A DNA stretch of 64,000 nucleotides from assembly GCA_902362375.1 (NCBI GenBank), contig CABIVS010000004.1, positions 572,224-636,223 on the forward strand, read 5' to 3'. The notes under the pieces are model-generated. The model did no database searches. It was not told the DNA's origin and worked only from the letters and a program-made list of their open reading frames with translations. This DNA comes from Bacteroidaceae bacterium. GTDB lineage: Bacteria; Bacteroidota; Bacteroidia; Bacteroidales; Bacteroidaceae. Both the position numbers and the translations under genes were made by a program. This document shows positions 18,936-27,499 of the stretch, piece after piece; the stretch's first letter is position 1, and every line of letters starts with the position of its first letter.

Positions 18936-19253
18936 ATGTATAGCATGGAAAATATCAGAAAAAAGAAAAGTGCTTCCAACGGCAGGAAGAAGACGATTGA
19001 AGCTCCTGTCACCGTGGAAGAGATAGCAGCCTATGAGGAAATGTTCCTCTGTGATGACCGGTGTGCCTCAAGAAAGTCTTTGCATATCAACGTCCAATAC
19101 CACCGCCGCATCTTGTCGTTGGTTTGTGCCACCGGACGAAGCGGAGTGACTGTAGCCGGTTTTGTCAACCGTCTTTTGGAACTTCATTTTGCCGAAAAAG
19201 GTAAAGTGTTTGACGCTGTACGGGATAAGCATTACCAGTCATTGAAATCATAA
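18936..19253 (+). CDS. traB: DUF3408 protein, TraB-like
   Basis: 105 residues with the same core as the two upstream DUF3408 genes: RKSLHINVQYHRRILSLVCA then VTVAGFVNRLLELHFAEKG. A Lys/Arg-rich N-terminus precedes it. Start at 18936 or the ATG at 18945; both fit. In Bacteroides conjugative transposons a DUF3408 protein follows TraA, so the traB label rests on position and family. The stop is TAA and the next gene starts 5 nt on. Confidence 0.75.
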   Translation: MYSMENIRKKKSASNGRKKTIEAPVTVEEIAAYEEMFLCDDRCASRKSLHINVQYHRRILSLVCATGRSGVTVAGFVNRLLELHFAEKGKVFDAVRDKHYQSLKS

Positions 19254-19257
19254 GGGC

Positions 19258-20019
19258 ATGGAATACCTTTTTATTATCCTGTTCATCTACGCCTCTTACC
19301 TGAGCATTGAAAAGTATATCCATACGGGCGGCATTTTCTCCTGGAGAGGCGGAAAGGAGAAAAAGGAACATCGGGGTTCACCTACCGTCATTCATCCGGA
19401 AATATCCCCGGCAGAGGCCGAAATCATAGGCAAAAGCCGGTACCGGATGCGACAATCACTGACAATGGATGACAATAGCGGACAGTCTGAATCTGGTATT
19501 GAAAAGAGAGATATCTTTACTCCCGAAAAGGAAACAGGGCCGGTTCTTCAAGCGCACGAAACCCTTGAGAAGAATACGAAATACCCGGAAGTTCCGGCTC
19601 CCTTCCAACGGCTGAACTATCCTGAAATCGACTATATACAGGAGGATTCCCCTTCTTCCGGTGAAGAAAAAGAGGAAATTCCCGAACGCTATGAGATTAC
19701 GGGATACGTACAGCGGAGCAATCCCCACCGGGCAACCGGTGTCACCTTTGACGATTTGGACATGATTGAGAAAGTGATGACATCGGACGGATCTACGGAA
19801 ACGGAACAGGAACAAGCCCGGCAGACCTTCCGAAAGCTGGAAGGCACGAACATGGAAAGGGTTCTGCAAGCGAGTGTCCTGGGAAGCAGCGATAGACTGA
19901 AACGGTATATGCGCTTGTATGTAGATAAGGGCGAGCCCCATTTATTGACAGGAAAAAACAAGGACGACATTCTCCGGGAATTTGATATAACGGAGCATGT
20001 ACCTGCAACAGATAAATAA
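19258..20019 (+). CDS. traD: Conjugal transfer protein TraD
   Basis: 253 residues. A single N-terminal membrane helix (YLFIILFIYASYLSIEKYI) is followed by a long Glu/Pro-rich cytoplasmic or periplasmic tail ending FDDLDMIEKVMTSDG and EREFDITEHVPATDK-like sequence. Order and shape match TraD of CTnDOT-type elements; a biochemical role is not established. It is the last gene before the micro-ORF array, four bases upstream of it. The only Trp codon is TGG. The stop is TAA. Confidence 0.7.
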   Translation: MEYLFIILFIYASYLSIEKYIHTGGIFSWRGGKEKKEHRGSPTVIHPEISPAEAEIIGKSRYRMRQSLTMDDNSGQSESGIEKRDIFTPEKETGPVLQAHETLEKNTKYPEVPAPFQRLNYPEIDYIQEDSPSSGEEKEEIPERYEITGYVQRSNPHRATGVTFDDLDMIEKVMTSDGSTETEQEQARQTFRKLEGTNMERVLQASVLGSSDRLKRYMRLYVDKGEPHLLTGKNKDDILREFDITEHVPATDK

Positions 20020-20022
20020 ACA

Positions 20023-20091
20023 ATGAATATGAGAAAGTATTTTGATTCCGGTTGATCCGGGTGCTGTGAGCCTTTAAAATGAAGTGTATAA
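20023..20091 (+). CDS. Micro-ORF 1 of the DSG-UGA array
   Basis: Begins ATG at 20023 (or 20029). In the standard code it encodes MNMRKYFDSG and stops at TGA 20053-20055. If UGA is Trp it continues W, SGCCEPLK, a second UGA (20080-20082), SV and TAA at 20089. The residues beyond the first TGA match micro-ORF 2 (WSG..E..LK.SV), so coding similarity extends past the TGA. It starts 4 nt after traD. Confidence 0.6.
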
Positions 20092-20109
20092 TTTTTAAAA
20101 CGAAAAAGC

Positions 20110-20172
20110 ATGAGAGATTTCTTTGACTCCGGTTGATCCGGGCATGGCGAGTTTTTGAAACGTAGTGTATAA
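20110..20172 (+). CDS. Micro-ORF 2 of the DSG-UGA array
   Basis: ATG 20110, exactly 81 bp after the second ATG of micro-ORF 1. Encodes MRDFFDSG up to TGA 20134-20136; if UGA is Trp it runs on as W then SGHGEFLKRSV to TAA. The local context CCGG-TTGAT-CCGG could also fold as a small hairpin around the TGA. An A-rich GAAAAAG precedes the start. Confidence 0.6.
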
Positions 20173-20190
20173 CCCTTTAAAAAAGAAGAC

Positions 20191-20256
20191 ATGACTGGCT
20201 TCTATGATTCAGGTTGATTCTTTCTCTTTATCAAAGCGGACATTCAAAACAAGTAA
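20191..20256 (+). CDS. Micro-ORF 3 of the DSG-UGA array
   Basis: ATG 20191, again 81 bp after the previous start. Encodes MTGFYDSG to TGA 20215-20217; with UGA as Trp it continues W then FFLFIKADIQNK to TAA. Downstream residues no longer resemble micro-ORFs 1 and 2, so the conserved part is the first eight residues plus the TGA. AAAAAAGAAG precedes the start as a possible weak ribosome site. Confidence 0.6.
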
Positions 20257-20282
20257 TTAACCCCTTAAAAACGGAGGTACCT

Positions 20283-20315
20283 ATGATTGGTTACTATGAC
20301 TCAGGTTGATCCTAA
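20283..20315 (+). CDS. Micro-ORF 4 of the DSG-UGA array
   Basis: ATG 20283 with a clear purine-rich ribosome site ACGGAGG 6-12 nt upstream. Encodes MIGYYDSG to TGA 20307-20309; with UGA as Trp only W and S follow before TAA at 20313. This shortest unit shows that the conserved product is essentially M-x-x-[YF]-[YF]-D-S-G-(UGA). Confidence 0.6.
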
Positions 20316-20342
20316 AAAAGACATCGTGGTTGCAAGCAGTGG

Positions 20343-20364
20343 ACCGCAGGAAGTTTCCTGCGGT
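20343..20364 (+). promoter_or_regulatory. Perfect hairpin between the micro-ORF array and traE
   Basis: ACCGCAGGAA pairs perfectly with TTCCTGCGGT across two bases. No long T run follows, so it is not a standard terminator. Placed after four leader-like ORFs and 47 nt before traE, it could act as an attenuator or ribosome-controlled element (inference). Confidence 0.55.
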
Positions 20365-20410
20365 TCATTTGAAAGGAGTTTTTTATTCACATTTAATTAG
20401 TAGATTGTAT

Positions 20411-20719
20411 ATGAAAAGACATTTTAAAAAGACGGTTGCGCTTATCGCATGAATAGCTGTTTCCACCCTGAGTGCCTATGCCGAGGGGGACGGAAGTGCC
20501 GGTATCACAAAGGCCACATCCATGCTTGCCAGCTATTTCGATCCGGCCACGAAGTTGATATATGCCGCAGGAGCCATTGTAGGGCTGATAGGCGCGATAA
20601 AAGTTTATTCCAAGTTTTCTTCAGGAGACCCCGATACCGGAAAAACTGCCGGATCCTGGTTTGGAGCCTGTGTTTTCCTGATTGTCGCCGCGACCGTCCT
20701 GCGTTCATTCTTCCTGTAA
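20411..20719 (+). CDS. traE: Conjugal transfer protein TraE (DUF4134), with in-frame UGA at codon 14
   Basis: Small membrane protein of the mating apparatus (VirB2/TrbC-like position), 102 residues if UGA is read through. The conserved core is fully present: ASYFDPATKLIYAAGAIVGL, IKVYSKFSSGDPDTGKTA and SWFGACVFLIVAATVLRSFF. The ATG at 20411 starts a signal-like segment MKRHFKKTVALIA, then TGA 20450-20452, then IAVSTLSAYAEGDG. Without readthrough the downstream part would have to start at an internal ATG (20524) and lose the signal and the first quarter. The frame is otherwise intact and ends in TAA. One other Trp (SWFG) is TGG. Confidence 0.88.
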
Positions 20720-20730
20720 TATAGACGGTT

Positions 20731-21081
20731 ATGGAATACAATATCAACAAAGGGATCGGACGCAGCGTGGAGTTTAACGGCCTGCAGGCACAATATCTTT
20801 ACTTCTTCGTAGGCGGCCTGCTTGCCATCTTCCTGCTGTTCGTCATCTTTTATATGATAGGTATTGACCGGTGGTTCTGCATCGGCTTCGGTGTCCTTTC
20901 CGCTTTCGGGCTGATCTTCGGGATGTTCCACCTGAACAAGAAGTACGGTCCCAATGGCTTGATGAAGCTGGCAGCAGTCAAATACCACCCGTTTTATATC
21001 ATCAATCGCAAACGTATATCTTCCTTATTTAAAAAACGTATTCATGAGAAATATATTAAAAGCCGCAACGCTGGAAAGTAA
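20731..21081 (+). CDS. traF: Conjugal transfer protein TraF (DUF4133)
   Basis: 116-residue inner-membrane protein with two adjacent transmembrane helices (YLYFFVGGLLAIFLLFVIFY and WFCIGFGVLSAFGLIFGMF) and a basic C-terminus (NRKRISSLFKKRIHEKY). This is the VirB3-like partner of the TraG ATPase in Bacteroides elements. It begins 11 nt after traE and overlaps the start of traG by 38 nt. Trp is encoded by TGG. The stop is TAA. Confidence 0.85.
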   Translation: MEYNINKGIGRSVEFNGLQAQYLYFFVGGLLAIFLLFVIFYMIGIDRWFCIGFGVLSAFGLIFGMFHLNKKYGPNGLMKLAAVKYHPFYIINRKRISSLFKKRIHEKYIKSRNAGK

Positions 21082-23545
21082 GTTTCCTATCCTGTCGGTG
21101 GAAGAAGGATGCATCCTCTCCAAGGATGCGGACGTGACCATCGGCTTCAAGGTCTTCTTGCCGGAGCTGTTCACGGTCACTTCCGCAGACTATGAATCCA
21201 TGCACGGCACATGAACAAAGGCAGTCAAGGTACTGCCGAATTACACGATAGTGCACCGGCAGGACTGGTTCCTGAAAGAGAATTATAAGGCCGACACGCA
21301 GAAGGACAAAATGAGTTTTCTGGACCGTTCCTTTGAGCTCCACTTCAATGAACGGCCTTTCCTGAACCATTTTGCCTACCTGTTCATCACCAAGACAACC
21401 AAAGAACGGAGCCGCAAAGAGAGCAACTTCTCCATTCTCTGCCGGGGAAACATCATCCCGAAGGAAGTCCGAGACAAGGATGCGGTCAGCCGCTTTCTGG
21501 AGAGTGTTGACCAGTTCGAATGTATCCTGAATGACTCGGCCTTCATCCGCCTGGAACGGCTGACCACCGATGAAATTGTCGGCACGCCGCAGCGTGCCGG
21601 GCTGATCGAGAAATATTTCTCCCTTTCACAACAGGACACGACCACACTGAAGGATATACAGATGAGCGCATCAAAGATGCGCATCGGGGACAATATCCTC
21701 TGTGTACACACCCTTTCCGATGTGAACGATCTTCCCGGCTCTGTCCGGACGGATACCCGGTATGAGAAATACTCCACCGACCGTAGCGACTGCCGTCTGA
21801 GTTTTGCCGCTCCAGTGGGGCTTATGCTTTCCTGTGACCATATCTACAACCAATATTTGTTCATAGACGATTCAGCGGAAATCCTGCAACGTTTTGAGAA
21901 AACGGCACGCAACATGCATTCGCTCTCCAAGTACAGCCGTGCCAACCAGCTCAACAAACAATGGATCGACGCTTATCTGGACGAAGCACATTCTTTTGGT
22001 TTGACTGCCATCCGTTGCCATTGCAATGTCATGGCATGGTCGGACAGCCGGGAGAAGCTAAAGGTGATAAAAAACGACACCGGTTCGGCTTTAGCACTGA
22101 TGGGATGCAAGCCCCGTTACAATACCATTGACGCGCCTACCCTGTACTGGGCGGGCATTCCCGGCGGTGAGGGTGATTTTCCTGCCGAGGAGTCCTTCTA
22201 TACTTTCATCGAGCAGGGAGTCTGCTTCTTTACCGGGGAGACGAACTATGCGGATTCCCTGTCGCCTTTCGGCATCAAGATGGCAGACCGGACCAACGGG
22301 AAACCCCTGCATCTGGACATCTCGGACGAGCCGATGCGCCGTGGTATCATCACGAACCGAAACAAACTGGTTATCGGTCCTTCCGGTTCGGGCAAGTCAT
22401 TTTTTATGAACCATTTAGTGAGGCAGTATTGGGAACAGAATACTCACATTATACTGATTGATATCGGGAACAGTTACAAGGGTTTATGCGACCTGATCCA
22501 CCAGCGTACAAACGGGGAGGATGGCGTGTATTATACGTATAGCGAAAAACACCCGATAGCTTTCAACCCCTTTTTTACAGCGGATAAGATCTTTGACCTG
22601 GAGAAGAAAGAGTCCATTAAAACGCTGATTATGTCCCTTTGGAAAAGGGATACGGAAGTAATCACCCGTGCCGAGGAAGTGGCCCTCTCAATGGCGGTCA
22701 ACCTGTTTCTTGAAAAGATAAAGGAGGATGTTGAGCTGGTTCCTTCCTTTAATACTTTCTACGAGTTCGTACAGGGAGAGTTCCGTGGAATACTGGAGGA
22801 GAAACATTACCGCGAGAAGGATTTCGACCTCACTAACTTTCTGAATGTATTGGCTCCATATTACCGTGGTGGAGAATATGATTATCTGCTGAATTCAGAT
22901 GAGCAGCTCGACCTGCTGAACAAGCGTTTTGTAGTATTTGAAATTGACGAAATTAAGGAGCATAAAATTCTTTTTCCAGTGGTAACGGTCATTATCATGG
23001 AGGCTTTTATCAACAAAATGAGACGGTTACATGGGGTTCGGAAGATGATAGTTGTGGAAGAGGCATGAAAGGCAATCGCCCGTGAAGGCATGGCGGATTA
23101 TATTAAATTTTTGTACAAAACCGTCCGCAAATATTTCGGGGAAGCCGTAGTTGTTACGCAGGAGTTGGATGACATCGTGTCAAGTCCTATTATCAAAGAT
23201 ACCATCATTAACAATGCCGATTGTAAGATTTTGTTGGACCAGCGAAAGTATATCAACAAGTTCGATTCCGTGCAATCCCTGCTGGGATTGACCGACAAGG
23301 AGAAAGGGCAGATTCTGTCCATCAACCAGGCCAATGATCCGGCAAGAAAATATAAGGAAGTTTGAATTGGCTTGGGCGGAGTCCGGTCTGCGGTCTACGC
23401 CACGGAGACCTCGGTTGAGGAGTACCTCACTTATACCACGGAGGAAACTGAGAAACTCGAAGTCACGCAAATGACGGAGAAGCTGGGCGGCAATATGGAG
23501 CAGGCCATCCGTATGCTGGCAAGTGAGAAGAAAAAGAAAAAATAA
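21044..23545 (+). CDS. traG: Conjugation ATPase TraG (VirB4-like), with three in-frame UGA codons
   Basis: 833-residue VirB4-type ATPase powering the mating channel. The start MRNILKAATLESKFPILSVE is the family start. TGA replaces Trp at codon 57 (21212-21214, ESMHGT-W-TKAVKVLPNYT), codon 675 (23066-23068, MIVVEEA-W-KAIAREG, the Walker B region where the family has DEAW) and codon 774 (23363-23365, KYKEV-W-IGLGGVRSA). Walker A is GPSGSGKSFFMNH (about residues 446-458). Between the TGAs the frame has no other stop and the protein ends in TAA at 23543. Six other Trp codons are TGG. In the standard code this would be three fragments with no functional ATPase. Confidence 0.93.
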
Positions 23546-23563
23546 GGTTAAAATCAAGAAGTA

Positions 23564-24196
23564 ATGAAAAAGAAAGTTTTAAGTCTATTGTTTGTCCTGC
23601 CGGCTTTAATTGTGCCGGCAAGCGTGCAGGCGCAGTGGGTGGTGTCCGATCCGGGCAACTTGGTCCAAGGTATCGTGAACAGTGTGAATGAGATGGTGGA
23701 AACCTCACAAACGGCGCAGAATGCCCTTTCCACATGGAAGGAAACCTCGAAAATATTCGAACAGGGACGGGAGTATTACGAGAAGCTGCGCAAGGTGAAC
23801 GACCTGATCAGCGGCAGCGAGAAAGTCAAGGAGTCCGTCCTGATGCTGGGCGATATTTCCGAGATTTATGTGAACAATTTCGGCAAGATGCTGACCGACA
23901 AGAATTTCAGCCAGCGGGAATTGGACGCGATAGCCTCCGGTTATAATACGATCATGAAGAAAAGCAGCCGCAGCATTGCCGAACTGAAGAATATCATCAA
24001 TCCCACCGGCATGTCCATGAACGACAAGGAGCGTATAGACCTGGTAAACCGGGTATATGGAGAAATGACGCATTACAAGAAGCTTGCGAACTATTATACC
24101 CGAAAGAACCTGCATGTATCCTACCTGCGTGCCAAACAGAAAAATGAACAACAGCAGGTATTTGATTTGTATGGCAAAGACGAGCGTTACTGGTAA
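23564..24196 (+). CDS. traI: Conjugal transfer protein TraI (DUF4141)
   Basis: 210-residue exported protein with a signal peptide (LSLLFVLPALIVPASVQAQW) and helical coiled-coil body. DUF4141/TraI is VirB5-like in position and its family pattern is visible: VSDPGNLVQGIVNSVNEMVE, YEKLRKVNDLISGSEK and MSMNDKERIDLVNRVYGEM. It sits 18 nt downstream of traG. All three Trp codons are TGG. The stop is TAA. Confidence 0.88.
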   Translation: MKKKVLSLLFVLPALIVPASVQAQWVVSDPGNLVQGIVNSVNEMVETSQTAQNALSTWKETSKIFEQGREYYEKLRKVNDLISGSEKVKESVLMLGDISEIYVNNFGKMLTDKNFSQRELDAIASGYNTIMKKSSRSIAELKNIINPTGMSMNDKERIDLVNRVYGEMTHYKKLANYYTRKNLHVSYLRAKQKNEQQQVFDLYGKDERYW

Positions 24197-24220
24197 TCAT
24201 TCAATTAAAATAAGAACAGT

Positions 24221-25240
24221 ATGTTGCTAATGTCTATTTCATTTGAAAACTTACACCAGATTCTCCGAAATCTGTACGATACGATGACCAGGCTCTGCCA
24301 GCCGATGATGGATATGGGAATGGCACTGGCCGCACTGGGAGCCTTGTTCTACATCGCTTACCGGGTATGGCAGTCCCTTTCCCGTGCCGAGCCGATAGAT
24401 GTTTTTTCGATGCTCCGACCTTTCGTACTGGGTATCTGTATCCTCTTTTTCGATATAATGGTGCTGGGAACCCTTAACGGTATCTTCAGTCCCATTGTCC
24501 AGGGAACCGGCACTCTACTCCGGGACCAGACCTTCGATTTGCAGAAATACCAGCAGGAGAAGGACAAGCTCCGGGCGGATATGCTGGCAAAAACCATGAT
24601 GACCGGAAGCGTCTTTGCCTCTAACGAGGAGCTGGATGCTGAACTGGAGAACATGGGCTGGAGCGAGGAGGAGCATACGGCTTTGCAAACAATGTATGAG
24701 GTTTCCTATTCTTTCTCCCTACAGGGGATCACCCAGATGATCATGCGCAAACTGCTGGAGATCCTTTTCCAGTCCGCTACGCTGGTCATCGACACGATCC
24801 GCACCTTCTTTTTGATTGTATTGAGTATTCTTGGGCCGATAGCTTTTGCCTTGAGTGTATTCGACGGTCTGCAGAACACGCTCGTCCAGTGGCTGGCACG
24901 CTATATCAGTGTCTACCTCTGGCTGCCGGTATCAGACCTCTTCGGGGCGATGCTCGCCAAGATACAGATGCTTATCCTGCAGGAGGAGATGAACCTGATG
25001 GCTAACCCGATGAGCATCATCGATGTGGACGGTTCCTCGACCATCTATCTGATTTTTATGCTCATTGGTATTATTGGATATTTCTGTGTACCGACGGTTT
25101 CAAACTGGATCGTTCAGGCCGGAGGCATGAGTGCCTATAACCGGAATGTGAACAATACGGCATCCAAAGTGACCAATGTGGCGGGTGCCGCGGCAGGTGC
25201 TTCAACGGGGAATGTCGGAGCAGTATTATTGAAAAAGTAG
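24221..25240 (+). CDS. traJ: Conjugal transfer membrane protein TraJ (VirB6-like)
   Basis: 339-residue polytopic inner-membrane protein with about six transmembrane segments, including MGMALAALGALFYIAYRVW, FVLGICILFFDIMVLGTL, FLIVLSILGPIAFALSVF and IYLIFMLIGIIGYFCVPTV. These are TraJ/VirB6 characteristics in Bacteroides conjugative transposons. A charged loop (residues about 100-150) separates helices. The C-terminus ends in an Ala/Gly-rich tail. Five Trp codons are all TGG. The stop is TAG, one of only four TAG stops in the element core. Confidence 0.88.
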   Translation: MLLMSISFENLHQILRNLYDTMTRLCQPMMDMGMALAALGALFYIAYRVWQSLSRAEPIDVFSMLRPFVLGICILFFDIMVLGTLNGIFSPIVQGTGTLLRDQTFDLQKYQQEKDKLRADMLAKTMMTGSVFASNEELDAELENMGWSEEEHTALQTMYEVSYSFSLQGITQMIMRKLLEILFQSATLVIDTIRTFFLIVLSILGPIAFALSVFDGLQNTLVQWLARYISVYLWLPVSDLFGAMLAKIQMLILQEEMNLMANPMSIIDVDGSSTIYLIFMLIGIIGYFCVPTVSNWIVQAGGMSAYNRNVNNTASKVTNVAGAAAGASTGNVGAVLLKK

Positions 25241-25262
25241 GAATGTAAAAAGTATAAGAATT

Positions 25263-25886
25263 ATGGAATTCAAGAGTTTTAAGAACATCGAATCCTCGTT
25301 CAGGCAGATACGCCTGTTCACGCTGGTCTTTCTGGGTATTTGCGCATCGCTCACGACCTATGCCATCTGAAAGTCCTACCTGTTCGCTAACCGGCAGCGG
25401 GAGAAGGTGTATGTGCTGGATCAGGGCAAGTCATTGATGCTGGCATTGTCACAGGATGCGGCGTTGAACCGTCCGGTGGAAGCCCGCGAGCATGTGCGCC
25501 GCCTACATGAGCTGTTCTTTACGCTGGCTCCCGACAAGGCCGCCATCGAATCCAACATCAACCGTGCCATGTATCTGGCGGACAAGAGCCTTTACGGGTA
25601 TTACAAGGATTGGAACGAAAAAGGATATTATAACCGGCTGATCAGCGGCAATATCAACCAGACCGTCCTGGTGGACAGCATGCAGTGTGACTTCGATAAC
25701 TATCCCTACCGGATCATCACCTTTGCCCGGCAGATGGTTGTCCGCAGCAGCAATATTACCGAGCGTTCCCTGGTCACCCGTTGTTTCCTGCAGAGTGTAA
25801 CCCGGTCGGATAATAATCCGCAAGGCTTTATGGCGGAGCGTTTCGAGATTCTGGAGAACAGGGATATAAGGACCGTTGAACGCTAA
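25263..25886 (+). CDS. traK: Conjugal transfer protein TraK (VirB8-like), in-frame UGA at codon 36
   Basis: 207 residues if UGA is Trp. The ATG at 25263 (MEFKSFKNIESSFRQIRLFT) begins the single N-terminal membrane helix. TGA 25368-25370 falls in TTYAI-W-KSYLFANRQREKVYVLD, where TraK homologues have a Trp at the outer end of the helix. Then the conserved GKSLMLALSQDAALNRPVEA, FFTLAPDKAAIESNINRAMY and DKSLYGYYKDWNEKGYY. A start after the TGA would remove the membrane anchor. The one other Trp is TGG. The stop is TAA and traL follows after 13 nt. Confidence 0.9.
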
Positions 25887-25899
25887 AAAGAACAGGATA

Positions 25900-26175
25900 A
25901 TGAAAAGCAGAAAAATAAAAACAGAAATCGGTGAAAAACTGAAGGGCGTTTGCGAAAGCCTGTCGGAGAAAGAGCGTAAGGGAGTGCTTGTCGGCATGCT
26001 GGTTATCAGCACGATCTTGTGTGGTGTCACGGTAGCGCGCGCTTTCGGACGTTTCCTTTCTCACGGCACACAAAAGGAGCTGCCGTTTGGCAGGCATGTT
26101 CCGGCAGATTCACTCCACCGGACAGATAAAGACAGTATTATGTATCATTCTAAATCAACGGATAATGGAAGATAA
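25900..26175 (+). CDS. traL: Conjugal transfer protein TraL
   Basis: 91-residue small protein starting at ATG 25900 (a TTG 24 nt upstream is less likely). One transmembrane helix (GVLVGMLVISTILCGVTVARAF) follows a charged N-terminus. Position between TraK and TraM and size match TraL (DUF3989-type). It overlaps the start of traM by 11 nt. No Trp codon is present. The stop is TAA. Confidence 0.8.
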   Translation: MKSRKIKTEIGEKLKGVCESLSEKERKGVLVGMLVISTILCGVTVARAFGRFLSHGTQKELPFGRHVPADSLHRTDKDSIMYHSKSTDNGR

Positions 26176-27466
26176 AGAATTGGAAAAGCCCGAAGCGGCA
26201 GAAGAAACGGCGGTACAGCCGGAAACCGGCAGAGCCTTGCAGGATGAGCCGGGGAGAGAGAAGAGGGTGCTTACCCCGGAAGAAATTGAGAAAAGAAGGA
26301 AGTTTATTGTGATTCCGGCCTTTATACTGGTATTCCTGGGGGTCATGTACTGAATATTTGCCCCGTCCGGTAAGGAGAACGGGACGAAAGTTTCCGGCAA
26401 CTCCGGGTTCAACGTGAATGTCCCGGAGCCTACCACGGCCAAGCTGTTGGATAAGAAGACCGCCGCTTACGAGAAGCAGCAGGCGGAAGTGGAGGAAAAA
26501 AGCCGGATGAAATCGCTGGAACAGCTTGCCGGGACGTTGCTGGATGGTGGAAAAATAACACCCGATGCCAACGAAAAAGACGGGGACAGGCTGCAACAGT
26601 CAGTCAAGACCTACGAGCAAATTTCCAGCCAGCTGGATGATTTCTATGAGACTCCCGAAAAAACTGTAAACAGCGATCTGGAGAGAAAAGTGGAGGAGTT
26701 GAACAAGAAGCTGGAAGAAGCGGAAAAAGAAAAGGACCGGAGGGCTTCCCGTGAAGAACTGATGGAGCGTTCCTACAAGATGGCGGCAAAATATCTGAAT
26801 CCGGATAAGGATACCATAAAAGAAGAAACAACCGGAGAAGAACTGCCGGAAGCTGTTCCGGTACAGCGGGCGGAGCATCAGACCACCTCCGGCCTTTCAC
26901 AGCCGGTTACGGATTCCGCCTTTATCGCTTCACTCGTCGTTGAAAGGAATCACGGTTTCAATACAGCCGTAGGCAGCAGTTACCGGATGGGGACAAATAC
27001 CATTGCCGCCTGCATTTCGGAAAACCAGACTGTCGAACAGGGAGGCAGGGTAAGACTCAGGCTGCTCCAACCCCTGCAAGCCGGAAACATCACCGTTCCT
27101 GCCAACAGCCTGGTAACGGGTGCGGCGGTAATCCAGGGGGAACGGCTGGATATCCTAATCAGCAGCATCGAATATGCGGGGAATATCATCCCCGTGCAGC
27201 TGGCGGCCTATGATGTGGATGGGCAGAAAGGAATCTTTGTTCCCGGCTCCGATACCCGCAGTGCGGCAAAGGATGCGGCGGGGACGGTCAGCGAGAGCAT
27301 GGGAAACAGCGTATCGTTTGCACGTTCCGCCGGGCAGCAGGTGGTGATGGACCTGACGCGCGGAGTCATGCAGGGCGGCACACGGTTAATCGCCGGACGG
27401 GTTCGCGCGGTCAAGGTGACACTGAAAGCCGGATATAAGGTGCTGTTGGTCACAAAGAAACAATAA
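26165..27466 (+). CDS. traM: Conjugal transfer protein TraM (VirB10-like), in-frame UGA at codon 63
   Basis: 433 residues with UGA read through. A cytoplasmic Glu-rich N-terminus leads to the membrane helix KFIVIPAFILVFLGVMY, then TGA 26351-26353, then IFAPSGKENGTKVSGNSGFN. The family core follows: NVPEPTTAKLLDKKTAAYEK, a coiled coil, and the C-terminal VRLRLLQPLQAGNITVPANS and DVDGQKGIFVPGSD. The TGA is the only candidate Trp codon in the gene. Starting after it would lose the anchor. The stop is TAA. Likely forms the periplasm-spanning core of the mating channel (family knowledge). Confidence 0.88.
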
Positions 27467-27499
27467 CGGATTATTCACTTTAATAAAAAAGATAAGACA

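Noticed and set aside
20040..20140. CCGG-TTGAT-CCGG read on the minus strand as a UCA anticodon stem-loop
   Set aside because: The loop lacks the U33 and size of an anticodon loop, there are no D or T arms, and micro-ORFs 3 and 4 do not keep the stem.
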